A stretch of DNA of 8,401 nucleotides from Candidatus Methanoperedens sp. GTDB taxonomy: Archaea > Halobacteriota > Methanosarcinia > Methanosarcinales > Methanoperedenaceae. Location of the stretch: positions 1-8,401 of the forward strand of contig JAHFCV010000106.1 in NCBI GenBank assembly GCA_023249275.1. Reading direction: 5' to 3'. A program made the translations under genes and the position numbers. Under the pieces are notes generated by a model. It ran no database searches and had not been told where the DNA came from. It saw only the letters and a list, made by a program, of their open reading frames with translations. This document shows, one piece after another, positions 1 to 6,900 of this stretch (position 1 is its first letter; each line of letters begins with the position of its first letter).

Positions 1-37
1 GCGAATAGTAAGGGGTTTTCGGGATTGTAAGATACAT
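1..37 (-). CDS. Possible 5' end of a gene downstream of gyrA
   Basis: Eleven bases after the gyrA stop an ATG (37-35) opens a frame that stays open to the window edge, reading MYLTIPKTPYYS. The close spacing and direction fit a further operon member. However, twelve codons can be open by chance and there is no clear Shine-Dalgarno site, only AGGG almost touching the ATG. No function can be assigned. Confidence 0.25.
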   Translation of the reverse strand, partial: MYLTIPKTPYYS

Positions 38-48
38 GCCCTGGAGTT

Positions 49-2574
49 TTAACTTTGTTTCTCCTCCATTTCCGCGCCCTCAAGCTTCTCCTGCACTGCT
101 CTCTCCTCCCCATTTCCATTCTCCTCCTCCTTCGCAAGCGTCGCCACACCCACCACCCTGTCCTTCTCCTTAACATCCATTATCGTCACTCCCTGCGTGT
201 TCCTGCCCTGCACGCGAATCCCGCTCACAGGCACGCGGATGACAATGCCGTTCGAGGTCGTAACCATTATCTCATCGTCCTCATGCACAGACCTGATATC
301 CACCACGTTGCCGTTCCTCACGTTCACGTCGATGGTAATCACGCCCTGCCCGCCGCGGTTGCTGGTGCGATACTCCTCAAATTCCGTGCGCTTCCCGAAA
401 CCGTTCTCGGTCACCGTGAGAAGCGTGGTGCTTTCTTCGACCACAGCCATGCTAACAACTTCATCCTCGCCCACAAGCCTCATGCCCCGGACACCGTAAG
501 CGCTGCGTCCCATATCCCTCACATCATTCTCGTTGAACCTGATTGCTTTCCCGTGTTTTGTGCCGATAACCATTTCCTTAGTCCCATCCGTGAGCTTTAC
601 GGATACCAGTTTATCCCCTTCATCAAGCGAAATAGCGATAATGCCTGTCTTCCTAGGATTTGAAAAATCAGTGAGCGCAGTCTTTTTGGCAGTGCCCTTC
701 TTCGTCACCATAAGGAGATAGTGCTTCTCATCAAATTTGCTGATGGGTATGTAGGCGTTAATCTTCTCACCCTGCTCAAGCTGCAGCAGGTTGACAATGG
801 CAGTGCCCCGCGCCTGCCTTCCAGCTTCTGGTATTCCATATACCTTCAGCCAGTACACTTTGCCTTTGTCCGTGAAGAAAAGGAGATAATCGTGAGTATT
901 CCCGATAAAGAGGTCGCTTACGAAATCCTCCTCCTTGGTCTCCATGCCCACGACGCCTTTCCCTCCGCGGCGCTGCTGTTTGTATGCATCCACAGAGATG
1001 CGTTTGATATAACCGCTGTTGGTGATTGTAATGACATCGTCTTCTTTCGGGATTAAGTCCTCGGTTAGAAGGTCACCGGTGCTTTCAATGATCTCTGTCC
1101 GCCTCTTATCAGCAAAGCGGGCTTTGAGGTCTGCAAGTTCTTCTTTTATAAGTGCAAGTATTTTTATTTCACTTGCCAGGAGTTCCTTGAGCCACGCTAT
1201 TGTCTTTTGGAGCTCCCCATACTCAGCATCTATCTTCTCGCGCTCAAGACCCGTGAGCCTCTGAAGCCTCATATCAAGGATAGCCTTTGCCTGTTCAATG
1301 CTCAGACCGAACTTTGCCACAAGACCATCGCGCGCTTCATCAGGTGTCTGTGAGGCTCTTATGAGCTTGATTACAGCATCGATGTGGTCAAGCGCGATAA
1401 TCAATCCTTCAAGTATATGGGCGCGCGCCTGCGCTTTCTTAAGCTCGAACTGGCTTCTTCGTATAATTACTTGCTTCCTGTGGGAAATATACTGGACAAT
1501 AATTTCCTTTAATGGGAGAACCATCGGTCGCCCGTCAACAAGTGCGAGGTTGATAACGCCAAAAGTGGTCTCAAGCTGGGTGTGCGAATAAAGCTGGTTC
1601 AAAATGATATTCGCCTGCGCCTGTCTTGAAATCTCAATGACCACGCGGATGCCGTCTTTATCGGATTCATCGCGAAGGTCGGTTATCCCCGCAATCTTCT
1701 TTTCCCGGACGAGTCCGGCAATATCTTCTATCAATTTCGCCTTGTTCACCTGATAGGGAAGCTCATTAATGATGATCGTTTCCTTGTTCTTCACTTCCTC
1801 GATTATTGCACGCGCGCGCATCTTTATCGAGCCGCGACCTGTTGTGTACGCATCGATTATCCCCTGCCTGCCATAAATGAAGCCTGCTGTGGGAAAATCA
1901 GGACCTTTGATGATGTTGTTCAGTTCCCGTGTCTCAATATCTGGTTTGTCGATGACCATTGTTATGCCGTCTATCACTTCGCCAAGATTGTGTGGCGGCA
2001 TATTGGTCGCCATGCCTACTGCAATTCCTGTAGAGCCATTGATAAGAAGGTTGGGGAGCTTGCATGGAAGGACTGAGGGCTCTTTTAATGAATCATCGTA
2101 GTTGGGTACGAAATCTACTGTCTCTTTATCGATGTCTCCGAGAATCTCATCTGCTATTTTTCCAAGACGGACTTCAGTGTATCGCATCGCTGCAGCGCTA
2201 TCGCCGTCTATTGAGCCGAAATTTCCCTGCCCGTCTATCAGCGGATAGCGAAGAGAGAACTCCTGTACCATCCTTACGAGAGAATCGTAAACAGCGATAT
2301 CACCATGCGGGTGGTACTTACCAAGAACGTCTCCCACTATCCTTGCTGATTTCTTGTATGGCTTGTCGTGTGTCATCCCCTGCTCGTTCATCGCATAGAG
2401 AATGCGGCGGTGTACCGGCTTCAGGCCGTCCCTGACATCAGGGAGAGCGCGCCCCACGATGACGCTCATGGCATAATCGATATACGAGCGCTTCATTTCA
2501 TCCTCGATGTTGACGGGTGTGATTTTTTCAATTACAAGTTTCTGCTGTGGTTCTTTGGGTTCTGGGTCGGTCAT
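49..2574 (-). CDS. gyrA: DNA gyrase subunit A
   Basis: Breakage-reunion subunit of gyrase; with GyrB it passes one duplex through another and introduces negative supercoils in the cytoplasm. The protein has 841 residues, a normal length. The N-terminal breakage-reunion domain (about 30-500) contains the conserved HPHGD segment (88-92) and AAAMRYTEVRL with catalytic Tyr132. A helical tower region with LQRLTGLE (438-445) follows. The C-terminal beta-pinwheel shows six blade-like repeats, starting near 514, 563, 619, 667, 717 and 768. The first carries the GyrA box QRRGGKG (534-540), which is diagnostic of gyrase rather than topoisomerase IV. The tail (815-840) is Glu-rich. The residue equivalent to E. 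coli Ser83 is Ile93, while the Asp87 equivalent (Asp97) is kept. The ATG start follows GAGCTGAT three bases upstream. It is the last gene of the gyrB-led cluster, 22 bases after the HEPN gene. The function is certain from the motifs. Confidence 0.98.
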   Translation of the reverse strand: MTDPEPKEPQQKLVIEKITPVNIEDEMKRSYIDYAMSVIVGRALPDVRDGLKPVHRRILYAMNEQGMTHDKPYKKSARIVGDVLGKYHPHGDIAVYDSLVRMVQEFSLRYPLIDGQGNFGSIDGDSAAAMRYTEVRLGKIADEILGDIDKETVDFVPNYDDSLKEPSVLPCKLPNLLINGSTGIAVGMATNMPPHNLGEVIDGITMVIDKPDIETRELNNIIKGPDFPTAGFIYGRQGIIDAYTTGRGSIKMRARAIIEEVKNKETIIINELPYQVNKAKLIEDIAGLVREKKIAGITDLRDESDKDGIRVVIEISRQAQANIILNQLYSHTQLETTFGVINLALVDGRPMVLPLKEIIVQYISHRKQVIIRRSQFELKKAQARAHILEGLIIALDHIDAVIKLIRASQTPDEARDGLVAKFGLSIEQAKAILDMRLQRLTGLEREKIDAEYGELQKTIAWLKELLASEIKILALIKEELADLKARFADKRRTEIIESTGDLLTEDLIPKEDDVITITNSGYIKRISVDAYKQQRRGGKGVVGMETKEEDFVSDLFIGNTHDYLLFFTDKGKVYWLKVYGIPEAGRQARGTAIVNLLQLEQGEKINAYIPISKFDEKHYLLMVTKKGTAKKTALTDFSNPRKTGIIAISLDEGDKLVSVKLTDGTKEMVIGTKHGKAIRFNENDVRDMGRSAYGVRGMRLVGEDEVVSMAVVEESTTLLTVTENGFGKRTEFEEYRTSNRGGQGVITIDVNVRNGNVVDIRSVHEDDEIMVTTSNGIVIRVPVSGIRVQGRNTQGVTIMDVKEKDRVVGVATLAKEEENGNGEERAVQEKLEGAEMEEKQS

Positions 2575-2577
2575 GTT

Positions 2578-2585
2578 ATCAGCTC
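2578..2585 (-). promoter_or_regulatory. Shine-Dalgarno-like site of gyrA
   Basis: GAGCTGAT on the minus strand matches the archaeal/bacterial anti-SD-complementary GAGGTGAT at seven of eight bases and ends three bases before the gyrA ATG. It supports the ATG at 2574 as the start and lets gyrA be translated independently of the upstream HEPN gene. Confidence 0.5.
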
Positions 2586-2596
2586 AAATAAATAAG

Positions 2597-2992
2597 TTAA
2601 ATTTTTACTAATTTCGAAACAATATCTAAAACTTTTTCACTATGATTAATGCTAACCTGCGCATCCTGTTTGAGATAAACTTCTGATGGGATACTATCTG
2701 GTAATCCATTGGGATAACGGGATGGTATGTAGTTTTTATCGAGTTCCGCACAAATAGACAATATTGAATTAAACACATTATTCTCTTGTGCGCATTCTCT
2801 GGCAAGAGTAAATGTAGAATGCGTAATTATCTTTCTTTTTCCGATTGAATAAAGATAAGCTTTCAGCGCTTTTTCGGCAGCTTGCTGCGAGAGAAAACAT
2901 GCATGAGCGTAAAATTTTCCTTCTGAATTCCATTTCGCTGCTTCAAGGTCATTTTTTGCCTGATTAAGCCATCTTTCTGCTTCTCGCATCAT
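2597..2992 (-). CDS. HEPN-domain protein (partner of the adjacent minimal nucleotidyltransferase)
   Basis: All-alpha HEPN protein of the PF05168-like type. From the ATG at 2992 it has 131 residues. It shows the family's opening AERWLNQAKNDLEAAKW, then FYAHACFLSQQAAEKALKAYLY, a THS turn, and the YIPSRYPNG loop between helices, ending in a long helix. I prefer this ATG over a TTG at 3016 because AAGGA (3003-3007) lies 10 bases upstream and homologues begin just before the ERW helix. The start overlaps the 3' end of the nucleotidyltransferase gene by 29 bases, which suggests translational coupling. HEPN domains are often RNases or parts of toxin-antitoxin modules. This one lacks the RX4HXY signature of HepT, although an Arg-x4-His (R61-H66 counted from the TTG) is present at an unusual place. 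Whether it is a toxin, and whether it has RNase activity, cannot be told from sequence. It is poorer in G+C than gyrA. Confidence 0.88.
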   Translation of the reverse strand: MMREAERWLNQAKNDLEAAKWNSEGKFYAHACFLSQQAAEKALKAYLYSIGKRKIITHSTFTLARECAQENNVFNSILSICAELDKNYIPSRYPNGLPDSIPSEVYLKQDAQVSINHSEKVLDIVSKLVKI

Positions 2993-3326
2993 AAATTTCA
3001 ATTCCTTCTTCTTCAATGGTCATTATAAAATCCCTTTTTTCTTTTTTCATAGTTTCAAGCTCTAAAGGTGAATACACCAATGGTTCAAGCGAAAGGAGAG
3101 TATTGTTCAGCTTTATTACATCTGCAATCCTATCTATGAACCTTTTTGATGTTTCTTTTATCAGCATGAGGTCTATATCGCTGCCTTCATGCGCTTCTCC
3201 TCGCGCATAAGAACCAAAAAGCACAATTTTCTGGGGAGCATAGTTACTGATTATGCTCTGGATGATATCGGTGAATGCATCCTGGATTTTCTTGTCTTTT
3301 GAAATTTGTGCGATGTTTAAGTGCAT
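2964..3326 (-). CDS. Minimal nucleotidyltransferase (MNT, MntA-like)
   Basis: A 120-residue nucleotidyltransferase of the DNA polymerase beta superfamily, the minimal type normally encoded next to a HEPN gene. The signature is complete: GSYARG at 38-43 followed by SDIDL at 49-53, giving metal-binding Asp50 and Asp52. The third carboxylate is probably Glu81 in LEPLVYSP, where Asp is more usual. Characterised MntA proteins transfer AMP from ATP onto the partner HEPN toxin and neutralise it, so with all three acidic positions filled this one is predicted to be catalytically active. Whether it modifies its HEPN neighbour is inference. The ATG start lies 8 bases after the stop of the upstream gene, with only a weak GGAA 14 bases away, so reinitiation by ribosomes finishing that gene is likely. 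The 3' end overlaps the HEPN start by 29 bases. Confidence 0.9.
   Translation of the reverse strand: MHLNIAQISKDKKIQDAFTDIIQSIISNYAPQKIVLFGSYARGEAHEGSDIDLMLIKETSKRFIDRIADVIKLNNTLLSLEPLVYSPLELETMKKEKRDFIMTIEEEGIEIYDARSRKMA
3003..3007 (-). promoter_or_regulatory. Ribosome binding site that decides the HEPN start
   Basis: AAGGA lies 10 bases upstream of the ATG at 2992, inside the nucleotidyltransferase coding sequence. The alternative TTG at 3016 has only GGGA 14 bases away. This favours the shorter HEPN product, although the spacing is slightly long and a second ATG follows directly at 2989. Confidence 0.4.
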
Positions 3327-3334
3327 GATTTTAT

Positions 3335-3934
3335 CTAATCTTCCATTATAATTTTTGGATAGTTTTCTAAGAATTTACCAAATCCCCATAGGGCTTCATC
3401 GATTTCTTTTCGGCTCTCTTTTGTAGTTCGATTTGTTTTTGTGGCGATTTCATTAAAGAAATTCACATATTTTAAATAAGTATTCCAGTTATAAACAGGC
3501 AATTCGTTTTCTCTATTACAAATATAATTATATGCTTTGTAAGCGTATACATCAGCTATTGGGCAGCTATTATATTTTAAGATATGAAGGAAGAATAGAT
3601 TCCATATATATCCATCTTTAAAAAAATTATAGCTGTAATCATATATTTTTTTAAAGTCGTCCTCCAAATTTCCACTCTTTTCAAATTTAATCACGATATT
3701 TGGTAAATCATGTTTGATTTTATCCACAGATTCCTGTTTCTTGGGTGAAAGACGCATTCCGTTTTTCCATTCAAATAAATTCTGAAAGCCATCTTCTGTT
3801 AATTCATTGATAGATTTCAGATTTTCATAATAAATCTTATCTTTATTATCATCCGATTGGTAGAACTTTCTCCATGAATCTATAAAGCAATCAATTGTTA
3901 AATCTTCTTTTTTCATGAGCACTGGTAGATTCAT
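3335..3934 (-). CDS. Uncharacterised protein between gyrB and the MNT/HEPN pair
   Basis: I do not recognise a function. From the ATG at 3934 it is 199 residues, with no signal peptide or membrane segment, rich in Asn, Lys, Tyr and Phe. Segments that look conserved are FEWKNGMRLS (54-63), a hydrophobic WNLFFLHIL (111-119) followed by CPIAD and YAYKAYNYI, and IDEALWGFGKFL (178-189) near the C-terminus. From memory, a family of hypothetical proteins has the layout WKNGM...FLLHI..P.YPI.DQH..RA...DEAFFAFGQFL. If this protein belongs there, its QH pair is replaced by VY. A helix-hairpin-helix glycosylase-like fold is a guess only. A GTG at 3946 overlaps the gyrB stop as GTGA, but GAGGGG ahead of the ATG at 3934 supports the later start. 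Hand counts on two 60-base lines gave about 20-32% G+C, far below gyrase, suggesting acquisition. Confidence 0.75.
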   Translation of the reverse strand: MNLPVLMKKEDLTIDCFIDSWRKFYQSDDNKDKIYYENLKSINELTEDGFQNLFEWKNGMRLSPKKQESVDKIKHDLPNIVIKFEKSGNLEDDFKKIYDYSYNFFKDGYIWNLFFLHILKYNSCPIADVYAYKAYNYICNRENELPVYNWNTYLKYVNFFNEIATKTNRTTKESRKEIDEALWGFGKFLENYPKIIMED

Positions 3935-3938
3935 ATAG

Positions 3939-3944
3939 CCCCTC
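3939..3944 (-). promoter_or_regulatory. Shine-Dalgarno site overlapping the gyrB stop
   Basis: GAGGGG on the minus strand begins within the gyrB TGA and ends four bases before the ATG at 3934. It decides that ATG over the GTG at 3946, which forms a GTGA overlap with the gyrB stop. Either start couples translation of the uncharacterised gene to gyrB. Confidence 0.55.
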
Positions 3945-6900
3945 ACACATCCAGATTCCTTACATCCTTCGCATGCCTCTCTATGAACTCGCGCCTCGGC
4001 TCAACCTTGTCGCCCATAAGTATAGTGAATATCTCATCAGCCTTGATGGCATCCTCAAGCGAGACCTTGAGCATCGTCCTCGTCTGGGGGTTCATAGTGG
4101 TATCCCATAGCTGCTGGGGATTCATCTCGCCAAGACCCTTGTAGCGCTGCATAGCGATACCATCCCTTCCTATCTCGGCAAGTTTCTTAGCAAGTTCTTC
4201 CTCATTATACACGTAAAATTCGGACTTGCCCTTTTTTACCTTGAAAAGAGGAGGCTGGGCAATATAGATATACCCGCTCTCGATTAAGGGGCGCATGTAC
4301 CTGTAGAATAACGTCAGCAATAATGTCCTGATATGGCTTCCATCAACATCGGCATCGGTCATGACCACTATCTTGTGATACCGTGTCTTCTCGATGTCGA
4401 ATTCCTCGCCCTCGCCTATGCCCGCGCCTATGGCAGTTATGAGCGCGCGTATCTCCTCGTTCTTCAATATCTTGGTCAGGCGCGCTTTCTCCACGTTCAA
4501 TATCTTGCCGCGAAGAGGAAGTATCGCCTGGAATTTCCGGTCGCGTCCCTGCTTAGCGCTATTATGCACAAAAACTCCGCTTGCAAGAGCAAAGTTGTGC
4601 GTATTTGGAACCTCAATATCATAAACATCTATTCTTTCTTCAAGCCATTCGATGGATACAATACGATGGTTGAATTTGCCGACCGCTTCACATGCAAGCG
4701 CTTCATCTCCATTAAAGTACCGCTTGCAAAAAGTATCGAATCGCAACAACGACTTATCCCGTGTGTCAAGCCGGTGCGCTCGATAGGCATCAAGGTCAAG
4801 CTTACCGTGCTCTATTTCAAATTGTTTCAGGGCAGCAATAGTCTTGCGATAATAGGTTTTATTATATGCAACGGCACGCTTTGACCGAAATTCAGGAGTC
4901 CACTGCTGCTTTGTCTTTTCGCGTCTCCATGCCAGGAGTTCCTCGTCTTTCCATTCCTCAATAGCGAGGGCTGAGTTTTTCTTCCGTGCTTCAGGATTAT
5001 TGGCAAAGTAGTTTTCAACTCTTATAGCCTGGGCTATACGGTTAGCTTCATCGCTCCAATATTCATGTTGAATCCGGTTGAGTTGTTCATTATTTTCTTT
5101 TCTGTAAGCTTCATTATTGTTATAGAACTCACGCCATTTTTCAGCCATGTAAGCTTTGTAGGATTCATTTTCCCATTGCGCCCTGGCATTTCTGGAGAGG
5201 ATTTTTCTTGTCACTGGCTGTTGCATCCTGCGGCTCATCATGGCGCGGAATTCCTGGCTATTTCTGATTTGTCGGCATTTTTCAATAACATCCTCTCGAT
5301 GCAATGTTTTTCCGACATGCTCGCGATGCAGACTTAGATGTTCTTCAGCAGTCAACCGCCTGATATTTGTGGGGTTGTTGTTTAGCTTGTTAAAATCCAC
5401 ATGGTGGCAATGTTCACCTTCATCTTCTTTATATATGCCCTGCCAGCGATTGTACCAGTCAGCCAGCACATGGGTAAAAAGCCAGCTACCAGAAAGTGGA
5501 TCCAGCACCATTTCATAGCCGTCTATTGTAATACCTGGTTCATTGAAGTCTGACAATTTGCGATAAAGAGGCATTAATGAATCATTCATGGCAACGTCTT
5601 TTATAGGTTTGAAACTGCCGTCGCGCATCATGAAAGAGTGATCGGGGGTACAAATAATGGTTTCACCATTGTCTAAAGTAACTTTTATAACATCAGCGCC
5701 GGCTTTTGTCATGTGAGGATTAAGGATACGCTCCAGTCCGATTTTGCCATCAGTGCGAATTGTGTAACAAAAATGCTCTTTACCAGCCGCCTGCTCTGTT
5801 ATGATCTCTTTGAAACTTAGCGTTCGTCCATCCGCAAGGGCAACAAGCGTATCCCCTGAAAAACATCCACCTGCAGAATCGCCTTCCACGATATAAATTT
5901 CGCTCTTTGCCGGGTCTTTCTCAGAACAATCTGCCAGTTTCCCGGGAAGCGCGCTTATTTCAAGCGCGCTCTTTCGCCGCGTGAGTTCACGGGCTTTCCT
6001 TGCCGCTTCCCTTGCCTCGGCTGCTTCAAGAGCTTTTGAAAGGATATTCTTGGCTGCCGCAGGGTTTTCTTCAAGGAACTCGGACAGACCTTCGGAAACC
6101 AGCGTCTCCACGATCCCTTTGATATCGCTATTCCCAAGTTTTGTCTTTGTCTGTCCCTCAAACTGAGGGTTTGTGAGCTTGACATTAATTATGGCAGTGA
6201 GCCCTTCCCTGGCATCCTCACCTGAAAGCTTTTCCTCGCCTTTCAGGAATCCTTTTTTTTTGGCATAATCGTTTGAAACCTTGGTGAGCGCTGCCTTGAA
6301 CCCGACAAGATGCGTTCCACCCTCGTGCGTGTTAATATTATTGGCAAAAGTATAGACGTTCTCGGTATAACTGTCGTTATACTGCATTGCAATTTCCACA
6401 ACAGTCGTGTCCTTTTGCTTCTGGAAATATATCGGCTTGTCGTGGAGCAGGCTCTTGTTCTTGTTCAGGAACTCGACAAATGAGACAATGCCGCCTTCGT
6501 ACTGGAACACCTGTTCTTTTTGCGTGAATTCATCCTTCAGTGCCATTTTGACACCTTTATTGAGGAAAGCAAGTTCCCGCAGCCGGTTAGCCAGCGTGTC
6601 GAGGTTGAACTCAAGCGTTTCGAAAATTGTTTTGTCGGGCTTGAATGTAACCGTTGTGCCAGCCTGCGTTGATTCGCCTATGAGAGTCACTGCAGTAACA
6701 GGTTTTCCGGCTTCGTATCTCTGTTTGTACAGCTTGCCCTCGCGCCTGACTTCCACTTCAAGCCATTCCGAAAGAGCATTGACAGCAGAAACGCCCACGC
6801 CGTGAAGTCCCCCTGAAACCTTGTAGGCGTTATTGTCGAATTTGCCGCCTGCATGGAGCATTGTCATGACCACTTCAAGTGCGGATTTCTGGTATTTCGG

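Larger units (their letters stand above)
4561..5865 (-). mobile_element. GyrB intein with HNH homing endonuclease
   Basis: A 435-residue in-frame intein, residues 431-865 of the precursor. The upstream junction is EGDSAGG / Cys431 (CFSGDTLVAL, block A) and the downstream junction is VFVHN865 / Ser866 (SAKQGRD). Joining the flanks restores the universal GyrB sequence EGDSAGGSAKQGR. Splicing residues are all present: Cys at position 1, block B TPDH with Thr503 and His506, block F VYDIEVPNTHNF (844-855), the penultimate His864 with terminal Asn865, and Ser as the +1 residue. It is therefore a class 1 intein predicted to be active. The N-terminal splicing part spans about 431-535 and the C-terminal part about 826-865; between them lies an HNH endonuclease region instead of the commoner LAGLIDADG type. 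Ends and insertion point agree with what I recall of the Synechocystis GyrB mini-intein. Confidence 0.96.

Noticed and set aside
55..663. 202-codon open frame on the plus strand
   Set aside because: It lies entirely opposite gyrA and its His/Leu/Pro-rich product has no recognisable motif; it is a mirror of gyrA codon use. Other plus-strand frames over gyrA are rejected for the same reason.
2586..2612. TATA-like AT-rich stretch before gyrA as a separate promoter
   Set aside because: TTTAACTTATTTATTTG resembles a box, but it overlaps the end of the AT-rich HEPN gene, where such sequence is expected by composition; the predicted transcript start would fall on the ATG. Too weak to list.
2597..2992. 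Arg-x4-His in the HEPN protein as the catalytic RNase motif
   Set aside because: It lies in the turn before the THS segment that is conserved for structural reasons in this HEPN type, not in the late helix where the catalytic motif normally sits; left open rather than claimed.
4333..4884. 183-codon open frame on the plus strand across the intein end
   Set aside because: It is opposite gyrB and the intein, has no family features and crosses the splice junction; a shadow frame.
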